From: Planctomycetota bacterium
GTDB lineage: Bacteria > Planctomycetota > UBA8742 > UBA2392
Assembly: GCA_022071975.1 (NCBI GenBank)
Contig: JAJVIO010000044.1
Location: forward strand, 26,306-64,664
Length of the DNA: 38,359 bases
Direction: 5' to 3'
Below, in pieces: positions 1 through 6,959 of the stretch. The translations under genes were made by a program, and so were the position numbers. Within the stretch, counting starts at the first letter, position 1; each line of letters starts with the position of its first letter. The notes beneath the pieces are model-generated. The model made no database searches and had not been told where the DNA came from. It was given only the letters and a program-made list of their open reading frames with translations.

Positions 1-1144
1 CGGGCTCCGGTTCGCGCTCGGCGTAATCCAGCGCGTTGCGGGCGTCGAGGTAGTAGGCCTCAAGAAACTCCGGCTGGGCCTGCAGCAACGCGCGGATCGC
101 GCCGGTGCGCTCGCCGGGGTCCATCACCTGCAGCTCGCGCCAGGCCAGCCACAGGTCGAAGCTCCAGCCGTTGGCCTTGATGCGCTCGGCGGCGGAAAGG
201 TCGATGCGGCTGCTGACGTCGCCGTAGATCTCGTCGTAGTTCTGCAGCGCATACAGCAGCTGGTCGAAGTCGCGCTCCGCCTCGGCGATGCCCAGCCGGG
301 TTTCGGCCACGCTCAGGTTGCCGGGCGCTTCCTGCTCGGCGGCGACGACGGCTTTCTTGGCCTCTTCGTAGCGCTGCATGCGGTACAGCAGGCTTGCAAT
401 GCTGACGCTGGATGTCACGTGGTAGACGTCGTCTTTGACGGCCACCTGGTACAGCGGCAGCGCCAGCGCGTAGACCTCCTGCGCTGCTTTGCCGAACGGC
501 TCGGCCAGCAGTTCGTCGGTGCGCGACCAGCGATGGAAGTCGCGGGCGCGGGTGTCGAGGTCGCGGGCGGCCAGGTAGGCGACTTCGGCGGTCAGCGGCT
601 TGGCCTTTGCACAGCGGGCCAGGAAGGCCAGCGGCAGCGCCGGCCGGCCCTTGGCGGATTCCGGCAACTTGTCGTCTGCCTTCAGTATGTACTTGGCGAG
701 TTCGCGGTAGACCACCATCTCGGCGTCGAGGCGCTGCAGGCCGCGTTTCAGTTCATCAGCATCGGAGGTGCCGGGGGGCAGGGGCGTTTCGGCGGTGAGG
801 AACAGCCACCACGCGATTTCGAGGCAGCCCTCGTAGTCGTCGGGGTAAAGCGACAGCAGGGTTTTGACGTAGGGCAGGGTTTCTTCGATTTCCGCCTGGC
901 TGCGCGTGAACAGGCGCAGGTACTCGATCAGCAACGGACGCGCCGTCGGGTCGATGACCTTGGCCTTGTCCAGCTGGTCGCGGGCCAGCAGCGGAAAGCC
1001 GAACTCACGCAGCCGCTCACTGCGCGCGACGTACTCGTCCACCGAGGGCTTCGGCGCAGGCTGCTCCTGCGCGGTAACGCCCGGCGTCACGCACAGGCAA
1101 CCGATCAGGGCGGCGAAAATGAGTACCGACGTAAGCTGCTTCAA
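1..1144 (-). CDS. Secreted TPR-like helical-repeat protein (partial)
   Basis: This reading frame is open from 1144 to the left edge, so its C-terminus is missing. It starts at a TTG (complement of 1142-1144) with GGAG seven bases upstream (complement of 1152-1155). The N-terminus LKQLTSVLIFAALIGCLCV is a signal peptide, with likely cleavage after TPGVTA. The mature part is helix-rich with tetratricopeptide-like stretches (for example YEEAKKAVVAAEQEAPGNLS, and LLARDQLDKAKVIDPT near the start). No catalytic motif is visible. It lies 75 bases downstream of the minus-strand zinc-ribbon membrane gene and is probably co-transcribed with it. The role is unknown; a periplasmic or surface scaffold is an inference. 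The frame and signal peptide are secure; the TPR label is moderate. Confidence 0.7.
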   Translation of the reverse strand, partial: MKQLTSVLIFAALIGCLCVTPGVTAQEQPAPKPSVDEYVARSERLREFGFPLLARDQLDKAKVIDPTARPLLIEYLRLFTRSQAEIEETLPYVKTLLSLYPDDYEGCLEIAWWLFLTAETPLPPGTSDADELKRGLQRLDAEMVVYRELAKYILKADDKLPESAKGRPALPLAFLARCAKAKPLTAEVAYLAARDLDTRARDFHRWSRTDELLAEPFGKAAQEVYALALPLYQVAVKDDVYHVTSSVSIASLLYRMQRYEEAKKAVVAAEQEAPGNLSVAETRLGIAEAERDFDQLLYALQNYDEIYGDVSSRIDLSAAERIKANGWSFDLWLAWRELQVMDPGERTGAIRALLQAQPEFLEAYYLDARNALDYAEREPEP

Positions 1145-1219
1145 ATCAGGACTCCGGGGCCCACCTCGGGGAATACGCACAGGCACGGCCGTGGCAGCGC
1201 ATTTTGTGCCAGAATCGGG

Positions 1220-2161
1220 CTACTTGAGGTCATCACGCAGGGTTGAACCCACGCGGTCCGTGAACTGCTTGTAGGTCACGGGCGGGCCGAGTTTCATGGC
1301 GCGGTACAGGGCGTCTTTCAGCTCGCCCTTGTAGTTCACGCCCATGTACGACACGAACCACATGGCCGGGCTCGAGAAACTGCCGTAGTTGCGCGTGTCG
1401 CCGGCCAGGTAGCGGTCGATCTCGCCCTTGGCCGAGTCAACTTCGCCGGCCGACTTGTAGTACAGCAACATCACGAAACCGACCGAGGTGTAGGTCTTGC
1501 CCGGGTTGTTGCGGTCCGCCACGGGCATCTTCACCACGAAGCCGTGTGAGCGGAAGGGCGTGCCGGGCGCCGGCGACGCGCTCCAGCCGGGGGGCACCCC
1601 GCCGGTGGCCTTGATGGCTTCAATGGCCTCGCTGAAGTTGGTGGTTTCCTGCACCTGGGCGTCGGGCAGGCTCTGCAGCAGCCCACGCACCTTGCCCACG
1701 GATTCATCCACCGCGCGCTCGAAATCTTTGGGGTCGAGCACGACTTCCTTTTCCTGCTTGATGCGCTCGCTGCGGTCTTCCTTGAGCACGCTGACGATGA
1801 AGAACAGCGTGCCCACGATGCCCAGCCCCAGCACCAGCAGGACTACCAGGTTGATCAGCGACTTGGTGTTGGTGCGCTTGCCGTAGCTGACGTCCGCCGC
1901 GACCTCGACGTAGTCGTCATCCGCCTGCTGGAACGCAACTGGGCCGCCCTTTGCCGCATACGGCGCGTTGCCGCCCGCGCCCGGGTGCTGCACGCGCACG
2001 ACGTTCTGGCGCTGCGTCAGCGGCCGCCCCTGCGCATCGGCGAGCTGGCCGAAGGTGCGGCACTTGGGGCAGGTGGGTTGCTTGGCAATGATATCGGGCG
2101 CTGCGGTGAAAGTGTGGCCGCAGGCTTTGCAAGAATACTGGGCGGTCTGTCCGGTCTGCAT
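1220..2161 (-). CDS. Zinc-ribbon, single-pass membrane protein of unknown function
   Basis: About 313 residues. The N-terminus carries a CxxC...CxxC zinc ribbon (YSCKACG and PTCPKCR, residues about 10-35). A proline/glycine-rich linker, one hydrophobic helix (INLVVLLVLGLGIVGTLFFI) and a soluble C-terminal domain without a recognised motif follow. The arrangement suggests a cytoplasmic zinc ribbon and an exported C-terminal domain. A GTG at 2200 would add 13 residues, but a TACAAT -10 box (complement of 2202-2207) would start transcription almost on top of it. The ATG at 2161, preceded by GGAAAGG, is therefore preferred. It probably forms an operon with the downstream secreted protein. Function is not recognisable from sequence. 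Confidence 0.7.
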   Translation of the reverse strand: MQTGQTAQYSCKACGHTFTAAPDIIAKQPTCPKCRTFGQLADAQGRPLTQRQNVVRVQHPGAGGNAPYAAKGGPVAFQQADDDYVEVAADVSYGKRTNTKSLINLVVLLVLGLGIVGTLFFIVSVLKEDRSERIKQEKEVVLDPKDFERAVDESVGKVRGLLQSLPDAQVQETTNFSEAIEAIKATGGVPPGWSASPAPGTPFRSHGFVVKMPVADRNNPGKTYTSVGFVMLLYYKSAGEVDSAKGEIDRYLAGDTRNYGSFSSPAMWFVSYMGVNYKGELKDALYRAMKLGPPVTYKQFTDRVGSTLRDDLK

Positions 2162-2201
2162 AGGCCTTTCCGGGCGCGCTTGCTTGTCAACCAGCGGCAC
2201 T

Positions 2202-2207
2202 ATTGTA
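2202..2207 (-). promoter_or_regulatory. Probable -10 box for the zinc-ribbon gene
   Basis: TACAAT on the minus strand, preceded by GCG. It would place the transcript start near 2195, giving a leader of about 34 bases to the ATG at 2161. No convincing -35 hexamer is seen at normal spacing, so this is a weak call. Confidence 0.35.
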
Positions 2208-2281
2208 CGCTGAATCCGTAGAAGTGCGTAACCTTTTGACCACCGGCGCGTTAAATTGAAGCTACGGCCGGAGATGAAACC

Positions 2282-2539
2282 ATGGAATTAGCATTCATCA
2301 ACCTGTCGACCTGGGAGATCGTTGGCATCGTCGCCATCGGCATCCTGCTGTTCGGCAGCCGCCTTCCTTCCATCGCGCGGAGCCTCGGCAAGAGCGTGAC
2401 GGAATTCAAGAAGGGCGTGAAGGACCTGAAGGAAGACATGGACGCCGACGAGCCCAAGAAGCTCGAGAGCAAGGCCCGCGAAGTCGAGGCCCAGCGCGTC
2501 GAGAAGTCCGAAGTGAAGGAAACCGAAAAGGTCTCCTGA
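2282..2539 (+). CDS. tatA: Sec-independent translocase subunit TatA
   Basis: 85 residues with the TatA/MttA/Hcf106 layout. A short periplasmic N-terminus leads into one transmembrane helix (WEIVGIVAIGILLFG), then the hinge and an amphipathic helix (SRLPSIARSLGKSVTEFKKG, conserved for the family), then a charged lysine/glutamate-rich tail. TatA oligomerises with TatC to move folded twin-arginine proteins across the inner membrane. GGAG at 2270-2273 precedes the ATG. No tatC or tatB is seen nearby. The TGA stop (2537-2539) shares its A with the ATG of the next gene, an antitoxin-like protein, so the two are probably translationally coupled, which is an odd partner for tatA. Confidence 0.93.
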   Translation: MELAFINLSTWEIVGIVAIGILLFGSRLPSIARSLGKSVTEFKKGVKDLKEDMDADEPKKLESKAREVEAQRVEKSEVKETEKVS

Positions 2540-2760
2540 TGGGCGCGGTTGTTGATATCGCCGCCATCGAGAAGCTCAGCGTGGAAGAACGCCTGAAGCT
2601 GATCGAGTTGATCTGGGACACGATCGAGTCCCAGGCACCCGCAATCCCGCGGGAAATCCTTGACGAAATGGAACGCCGCGCGGCCGAAGCCAGGGCCCAT
2701 CCCGAAGGCGGGATGACCCTGGACGAGTTCGAATCGCGTCTGCAGGCATTGCGCAAGTGA
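2539..2760 (+). CDS. Addiction-module antitoxin-like protein (PF09720/TIGR02574 type)
   Basis: 73 residues. It begins with the conserved IEKLSVEERLKLIELIWDTI helix of the small 'putative addiction module component' family, followed by a glutamate/arginine-rich second half. Known members pair with RelE/ParE-type toxins and neutralise them. Here the toxin gene follows at once, its GTG overlapping this gene's stop by four bases (2757-2760). The start overlaps the stop of tatA by one base, so tatA, antitoxin and toxin would be read from one mRNA. No DNA-binding motif is obvious, so autoregulation is uncertain. Confidence 0.85.
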   Translation: MGAVVDIAAIEKLSVEERLKLIELIWDTIESQAPAIPREILDEMERRAAEARAHPEGGMTLDEFESRLQALRK

Positions 2761-3071
2761 GCCGCAAGAACGCGCGCTTTCGCCCGGCCTTCTGGGACGA
2801 TCTGCTGGCCATCTCCGACTGGTATGAAGAGCGGCAGCCCAACCTGGGAGAAGAGTTCAGGCAGGCCTTGCTGTCATGTGTTCACCGCGTCATTCGGAAT
2901 CCTCGCGCATATCGCACGATTTCGGGCCAGATCCGACGGGCTGTCGTCGGCAAGTTCCGACACCTCTTGTTTTTTGAGATCATGGGCGAGTACGTTGTCT
3001 TCCTGGGAGTCGTAGACGGTCGTCGCGATGTCGCGCACTGGCTGAAACGGCGGCAAAAAGGGGAAGCGTAG
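2757..3071 (+). CDS. RelE/ParE-family toxin
   Basis: 104 residues from a GTG start. It has the ParE/RelE outline: an N-terminal basic strand (RFRPAFWDDLLAISDWYEE), two helices (LGEEFRQALLSCVHRV), then strands with RAVVGKFRHLLFFEI and the closing VVDGRRDVAHWLKRR, close to the family signature of a C-terminal R...W/L..R. Family members either cleave mRNA on the ribosome (RelE) or poison DNA gyrase (ParE); the sequence alone does not decide which. It is translationally coupled to the antitoxin by GTGA overlap. The lack of a signal peptide fits a cytoplasmic toxin. Confidence 0.85.
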   Translation: MSRKNARFRPAFWDDLLAISDWYEERQPNLGEEFRQALLSCVHRVIRNPRAYRTISGQIRRAVVGKFRHLLFFEIMGEYVVFLGVVDGRRDVAHWLKRRQKGEA

Positions 3072-3079
3072 CCGACCTG

Positions 3080-3107
3080 TTGATTTACGAAACGGATGGT
3101 GTATTTT
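3080..3107 (+). promoter_or_regulatory. Possible promoter of tRNA-Leu
   Basis: TTGATT (3080-3085) and TATTTT (3102-3107) are separated by 16 bases and lie 48 bases upstream of the tRNA. The region is locally AT-rich against a GC-rich background. Sequence resemblance only. Confidence 0.4.
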
Positions 3108-3155
3108 CCCCGCCCTGCCCCGATGAAACTGACGGGCGTTAGACAACCAAACCCT

Positions 3156-3242
3156 GCTGGGGTGGCGGAATTGGCAGACGCGCCGGCTTCAGGTGCCGGT
3201 GCCCGCAAGGGCGTGGGGGTTCAAGTCCCCCCCCCAGCACCA
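3156..3242 (+). tRNA. tRNA-Leu (anticodon CAG)
   Basis: An 87-base class II tRNA with encoded CCA. The acceptor stem GCTGGGG (3156-3162) pairs with CCCCAGC (3232-3238), followed by A73 and CCA. The anticodon stem CCGGC/GCCGG holds the loop TTCAGGT, anticodon CAG, reading CUG leucine codons, which dominate in this GC-rich genome. A long variable arm (GCCC GCAA GGGC) and a T-arm with TTCAAGT in a G/C stem complete the fold. It stands alone, between the toxin gene and a perfect hairpin. Confidence 0.95.
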
Positions 3243-3247
3243 ACCAA

Positions 3248-3285
3248 CAACGAAATGACCGCGCTTCCGCGCGGTCATTTCGTTG
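3248..3285 (+). terminator. Perfect 17-bp hairpin after tRNA-Leu
   Basis: Arms at 3248-3264 and 3269-3285 are exactly complementary around the loop TTCC, six bases after the tRNA CCA end. No T-tract follows. It is best read as a terminator or 3'-processing hairpin. Confidence 0.7.
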
Positions 3286-3294
3286 ATGGAAGTG

Positions 3295-3323
3295 CGAAGT
3301 CTGAAGTTCAAAGTCTGAAGTCA
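3295..3323 (+). repeat. Left inverted repeat of the four-helix-bundle cassette
   Basis: 29 bases built from GAAGTCTGAAGT-like units. The reverse complement matches the right copy (3745-3773) at 27 of 29 positions. It lies just after the tRNA terminator and just before the four-helix-bundle gene, so the mRNA ends could pair. Confidence 0.8.
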
Positions 3324-3340
3324 ACCCAGGGGGACTGAAC

Positions 3341-3739
3341 CTGTCGGACAAGCTGATTCCAATCCCGGATCGTTGCTACGAGTTCGCCAAGCGCATTACA
3401 GCTCTATGCGACTGGTTGTTCGAGCGGCCCGGCACATCGCTACGGATGGCTGACCAACTCTTTCGGGCGGGCACGGCCGTTGGGGCGTTGGCCGAAGAAG
3501 CTGTCGGCGGCGAGAGCAAACTGGACTTCATCCATAAGTACGCCATCTCGCGCAAGGAAGCACGGGAAAGTCGCTACTGGCTGCGGCTCGCCCGGGACAC
3601 GGGCAAAATCCCGCCAGTACGCATGAAGGATCTGCTGGATGAAGCAGAACAAATCGTCAGCATCCTCACAGCAACCGTAAAGACCGCACGTAAGAATTAC
3701 GAGCAAGAGAAAGCGAACCGGCGCCGCAAACGGGATTGA
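3341..3739 (+). CDS. Four-helix-bundle protein (TIGR02436 / 23S rRNA intervening-sequence protein family)
   Basis: About 132 residues. Family hallmarks are clear: YEFAKRITALCDWL, then QLFRAGTAVGALAEEA, FIHKYAISRKEARESRYWLRLARD and a basic C-terminus. Relatives are encoded by intervening sequences in 23S rRNA and as free-standing genes; their biochemical role is largely unknown. The frame has no upstream ATG or GTG that gives full length. A TTG at 3416 would delete the first helix. A CTG at 3341, seven bases after AGGGGG (3328-3333), yields a complete protein and is my choice, as a rare start codon. The gene is enclosed by 29-bp inverted repeats at 3295-3323 and 3745-3773. The start is uncertain; the family is well supported. 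Confidence 0.82.
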   Translation: MSDKLIPIPDRCYEFAKRITALCDWLFERPGTSLRMADQLFRAGTAVGALAEEAVGGESKLDFIHKYAISRKEARESRYWLRLARDTGKIPPVRMKDLLDEAEQIVSILTATVKTARKNYEQEKANRRRKRD

Positions 3740-3744
3740 ACTTC

Positions 3745-3773
3745 TGACTTCAGACTTCGAACTTCTGACTTCG
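3745..3773 (+). repeat. Right inverted repeat of the four-helix-bundle cassette
   Basis: 29 bases of TGACTTCAGACTT-type sequence starting five bases after the stop codon. It is complementary to the left copy with two mismatches. It ends immediately before the stop codon of the convergent sigma54 activator. Confidence 0.8.
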
Positions 3774-3779
3774 GAGGCG

Positions 3780-4724
3780 TTAGCCTTCGCCAATTTTATA
3801 GCGCTCAATCTTGTTGTAGAGGCTCTTGCGGGCCAGCCCTAACCGCTTGGCGGCCAGCGTCTTGTTGCCGGCGCAATCGTGCAGCACCATCTTGATCACT
3901 TCAGCCTCGATCTCGGCCATGGTCATGCTGAGCCAGCGGCGGTTGCTGTCCTGCTGCTCGAAGCTGAGCGCCACCCGCTTGTCCAGCGCGTTCAGCGCCT
4001 CGCGCCCCAGGCTGATCCAGCGCACCACAAAGTTCTCGATCTCGCGCACGTTGCCGGGCCACGGGTAGTTCTTCAGCTGCTCGATCACCTCCGGCCCTGG
4101 CTGCTCGGGCTCGATGCCGTAGCGCGCGCCGTGCTTGCGCAGGAAGGCGTCCACCAGCAGCGGGATGTCTTCAATGCGCTGGCGCAGCGGCGGCACACGG
4201 ATCTCGAAGGTGTTGAGGCGGTACAGCAGGTCCGAGCGAAAGTCGCCGGCCTTCACCAGCTGCTCGATCGGTGCGTTGGTGGCGGTGACGATGCGGACGT
4301 TCACCGGGATCGCCTGGGTGCCGCCCAGGCGGCGCACCTCGCGCTCCTGCAGCACGCGCAGCAGCCGCTTCTGGAAGCTGAGCGGGATGTCGCCGATCTC
4401 ATCCAGGAACAGCGTGCCCCCCTCGGCCTGCTCAAACAAGCCGGGGCGGCTTTCGCGGGCGTCGGTGAAGGCGCCGGGCTCATAGCCGAACAGCTCGGAC
4501 TCGATCAGCGCCTCCGGGATCGCCAGGCAACTCTGGCCCACAAAGGGGCTTTCGCGCCGCGCCGACAGTGCGTGAATGGTGCGGGCCACCACCTCTTTGC
4601 CCGCGCCGCTTTCACCCAGGATCATCACCGGGAATTCGGCCTGCGAGAGCTGCTGAATCTGCTGCTTCAACTCGCGCATGCGCGGCGAGTTGCCAACCAC
4701 GTTCGAAAGGGCATCCATGGCCAT
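3780..4724 (-). CDS. Sigma54-dependent transcriptional activator, AAA+ plus Fis HTH, no receiver domain
   Basis: About 314 residues from the ATG at 4724; an ATG six bases further in (4718) is also possible. The AAA+ core has Walker A GESGAGKE (37-44), Walker B GTLFLDE (103-109) and the arginine-finger region FRSDLLYRLN. A C-terminal Fis-type helix-turn-helix (AGNKTLAAKRLGLARKSLYNKI) follows. This family remodels RNA polymerase-sigma54 at -24/-12 promoters. The sigma54-contact loop reads GAFTDA (84-89) instead of the usual GAFTGA. There is no N-terminal receiver, GAF or PAS domain, so control must come from elsewhere, as with PspF. It is divergent from the DUF4919-like gene, with an inverted repeat next to its start. 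Confidence 0.92.
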   Translation of the reverse strand: MAMDALSNVVGNSPRMRELKQQIQQLSQAEFPVMILGESGAGKEVVARTIHALSARRESPFVGQSCLAIPEALIESELFGYEPGAFTDARESRPGLFEQAEGGTLFLDEIGDIPLSFQKRLLRVLQEREVRRLGGTQAIPVNVRIVTATNAPIEQLVKAGDFRSDLLYRLNTFEIRVPPLRQRIEDIPLLVDAFLRKHGARYGIEPEQPGPEVIEQLKNYPWPGNVREIENFVVRWISLGREALNALDKRVALSFEQQDSNRRWLSMTMAEIEAEVIKMVLHDCAGNKTLAAKRLGLARKSLYNKIERYKIGEG

Positions 4725-4741
4725 TGTGTAATAATAACACA
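4725..4741. promoter_or_regulatory. Possible operator: TGTGT-N7-ACACA inverted repeat
   Basis: An AT-rich 17-base inverted repeat abuts the chosen ATG of the sigma54 activator, in the 82-base gap between two divergent genes. Position and symmetry suggest an autoregulatory or shared operator. No sigma54 -24/-12 element (GG-N10-GC with the family's flanks) was recognised beside it. Confidence 0.3.
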
Positions 4742-4806
4742 GCCGGTTCGGCCTGACAGTCCACGATTTGACGTGCGCTTTCGCGGGCACGCGTCACCAT
4801 GAATGC

Positions 4807-5331
4807 ATGGCTGACGAAACCGCATTCATGACCTTCCTGCGTGAGCCTACACGCGAGAACTTCCTGCGCATCCGGCAACTGGTGGTCGCGCACCCGGACT
4901 ACCAACCGTATTCGAACGACCTGGAAGAGGCCGAAAAGCTGCTTGAGGCCGGCGACTGGATGAAGTTCCTGGAGGCCGGCTCGCAGTTCATTCCCAACCA
5001 CCTGCTCACGCCGCGCTTTCACCTGATGCGCAGCTTTGCTTTCACGCAGCTGTCTGAGCCGGAAGGAACGGAAATCGAAACGGTGATGTACCTGAGCTGC
5101 ATTGAAGGAATCCAGAGCACCGGCGACGGCAGTGAGCAATCACCCTGGCTGGTGATGCGCACCAGCGACGAATACGACCTGCTGCAGCACATGGGCCTCA
5201 AGCTGGTGCGGCAGTCGCTGCACGGCGCCGGCGACCGCAAGCTGGACCGCATGGAATGCGACGACGGCAAGGCCTACTGGTTCGACATCACCGACGCTTT
5301 CCGCAAGCTGAACGAACAGTTCAAGAATTAG
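4807..5331 (+). CDS. DUF4919-like cytoplasmic protein
   Basis: 174 residues from the ATG at 4807; a TTG at 4768 would add 13 unconvincing residues. No signal peptide or membrane helix is present. It has the pattern I associate with DUF4919: an early RIRQLVVAHPDYQPYSND segment, a helical middle, then CIEGIQSTGDGSEQSPWLVM, a TSDEYDLLQHMGLKLVRQSL segment and a C-terminal DGKAYWFDIT strand. The molecular function is unknown. The gene is divergent from the sigma54 activator and its last 11 bases overlap the convergent DUF2330 gene. The family call comes from memory of the pattern and is moderate. Confidence 0.65.
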   Translation: MADETAFMTFLREPTRENFLRIRQLVVAHPDYQPYSNDLEEAEKLLEAGDWMKFLEAGSQFIPNHLLTPRFHLMRSFAFTQLSEPEGTEIETVMYLSCIEGIQSTGDGSEQSPWLVMRTSDEYDLLQHMGLKLVRQSLHGAGDRKLDRMECDDGKAYWFDITDAFRKLNEQFKN

Positions 5332-6505
5332 CTTTCGCCTGCGCCTTGCGCCGGTTCAGCTGTGTCTTGACGAACAGGCTGAAGAAGAACGCGAACCCGC
5401 CCAGGAAGAACACCGCCATGGCGTGCTCGCGGAACATGCGCTCCAGGAACGGGATCTCAAGGTCGCCGTAGTACCAGAAGCCCGGCAGCTCATCGGTATT
5501 GTCCCCCACCTTGATGAACACGTCGTCTTCCCAACCCGCGATCGCCGGGTTGCCGGCCTCATCGTTCGGGTTGAAGCCTTCGCTCTGGATGCGGTTCACG
5601 TACCAGCGGGGCTTCTCGACCATGCGGGCGCGCTCGCTGAGCACGCTCGCCAGCGCTTCCGGCAACGGCTGCACGCTGTACAGGTTCACGAGCTGCACGT
5701 AGCCGCGGCCGATGGCCTTCAGGCGATCGCGCGTCGTTGACACGGACTCCGTGGCCAGCGGCTTGTCGCTGATCAGCGTCAGGTCCAGCGCGAAGTTGCC
5801 CTGACGGCTGCTAAAACGCCCGGGGTAGTACAGCTCGTCGGTTTCGAAGCCGATCACCAGCGGCGGCAGGTCGAGGCGCCCGCCCAGGGTGGCCTGCCCC
5901 TGCGGCGGCGTGATGCGCACGCACAGGAAGGTGAAGTTGTTCTCGACGAAGTAGGCCAGATGCTCGCGATCTTCGGCCGCGAAGCCGCGCTCTTGCAGGT
6001 ACGTGTTCAGCTCATCCAGCGCGGCCGCGCCCTGGGTGCGCACCGGCGTAATGGTGTAGGGGCCTACCTGCACGGCGGCGTCTTCGGTCAGCAGGCTTTT
6101 GGCGTCTTCCATGCCGCGTTCGGTCATTCCACTGGGCAGCCAGCTTGGCCACTCGAACTGGCTGCGGTCAGCCCATTGCCGGCGCGCGAGCTGGAACAGT
6201 TTTTCGTGCAGGTCAGCGCCGGCCTGCAGCGCGGCTTTGTCGGCGACATCGTAGCGCAGCGGCTTGCTGGGCACGGTGATGACCCAGGCGATGTACTCAG
6301 GGTTGCCCTGCGCGCCCTGGAAGAACGGCTGCACGCGGATCAGCATCTCCTGGTAGCCGGGCGCGTCGTCCGTTTTCGCGCGGTGCAGAATCACCACCTG
6401 CTGCGCGGCCTGGTCAACGTCGCCGCTGTAGCTGCGGGGAACCATGCAGCAGGCGGCGAGGGCGCCCGCGTTCAGCAACACCATCAGCAGGGCGAGGTAC
6501 TTCAA
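5321..6505 (-). CDS. DUF2330-family exported protein with C-terminal membrane anchor
   Basis: 394 residues from a TTG start that overlaps the stop of the upstream small gene (TTGA). The N-terminal signal ends in AACCMVP; the CC pair followed by a proline is typical of DUF2330 proteins, as are the early QQVVILHRA strand and the PEYIAWVITVPSKP segment. The bulk should be exported. A single hydrophobic helix (AVFFLGGFAFFFSLFV) and a short basic tail close the protein, giving a type I-like topology. Function of the family is unknown. It overlaps the DUF4919-like gene tail to tail by 11 bases. Confidence 0.8.
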   Translation of the reverse strand: MKYLALLMVLLNAGALAACCMVPRSYSGDVDQAAQQVVILHRAKTDDAPGYQEMLIRVQPFFQGAQGNPEYIAWVITVPSKPLRYDVADKAALQAGADLHEKLFQLARRQWADRSQFEWPSWLPSGMTERGMEDAKSLLTEDAAVQVGPYTITPVRTQGAAALDELNTYLQERGFAAEDREHLAYFVENNFTFLCVRITPPQGQATLGGRLDLPPLVIGFETDELYYPGRFSSRQGNFALDLTLISDKPLATESVSTTRDRLKAIGRGYVQLVNLYSVQPLPEALASVLSERARMVEKPRWYVNRIQSEGFNPNDEAGNPAIAGWEDDVFIKVGDNTDELPGFWYYGDLEIPFLERMFREHAMAVFFLGGFAFFFSLFVKTQLNRRKAQAKANS

Positions 6506-6729
6506 GGCTGTTTCTCCGGTTCGGGGGGGTCAGTGCGGGCCCTGAGTGACTGCCGGGTTTTGAGCCACAGCCACAGCCAGGTCATCACAATCGCCAGCAA
6601 CGCCATGGCGCCGAAGTAGTACTCGAGCGGCGAATCAATCTTGTCGTCTACCGGCTTGTTGGAAGCGTTCTGCGCCAGCAGCGGAAGGCTGAGCCAGAGG
6701 CAGCATGCAAGTGCAACAACGCGCGTCAT
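6502..6729 (-). CDS. Small membrane protein upstream of the DUF2330 gene
   Basis: 75 residues: a signal peptide (VVALACCLWLSLPLLAQ), a short exported stretch, one transmembrane helix (YFGAMALLAIVMTWLWLWL) and a basic, proline-rich tail. No family is recognised. The stop overlaps the TTG start of the DUF2330 gene, so the two are translationally coupled and probably work together in the inner membrane. Confidence 0.65.
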   Translation of the reverse strand: MTRVVALACCLWLSLPLLAQNASNKPVDDKIDSPLEYYFGAMALLAIVMTWLWLWLKTRQSLRARTDPPEPEKQP

Positions 6730-6773
6730 GGCGCGTGTTTACCGCACAGGAGCGGGTTTGCACAGGTGGCGGG

Positions 6774-6959
6774 CTAGCCCGGATACTGCATGGAACTTCG
6801 TCGCGAAAGTCGCAGGCTGCTATTCAGTCTGCGTGCCCGGAGCCGGATCGACGCCGAGGCGTATCTGACGACACGTCGCAGGTGGCGAACCGCGAGGACG
6901 CGCGGAATGAACGCAGTCCGCGGCTTGCAGCAGATGGCTCCGTGCAGTATCCGGGCTAG
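6774..6959. mobile_element. MITE-like element with 17-bp terminal inverted repeats
   Basis: A perfect 17-base inverted repeat (CTAGCCCGGATACTGCA at 6774-6790, its complement at 6943-6959) bounds a 186-base non-coding segment. Similarity between the arms continues weakly inward (GGA then GCAGGCTGC/GCGGACTGC-type stretches). There is no transposase frame inside. It fills the space between the small membrane gene and tsaE; the CTAG of the right arm supplies the TAG stop codon of tsaE. No target-site duplication is clear. Confidence 0.55.

Noticed and set aside
419..1246. 275-codon open frame on the plus strand
   Set aside because: Antisense to the secreted TPR-like protein, whose signal peptide and ribosome site are convincing.
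2198..2200. GTG at 2200 as start of the zinc-ribbon gene
   Set aside because: The TACAAT -10 box would start transcription almost on top of it, and ATG 2161 lies just before the zinc ribbon.
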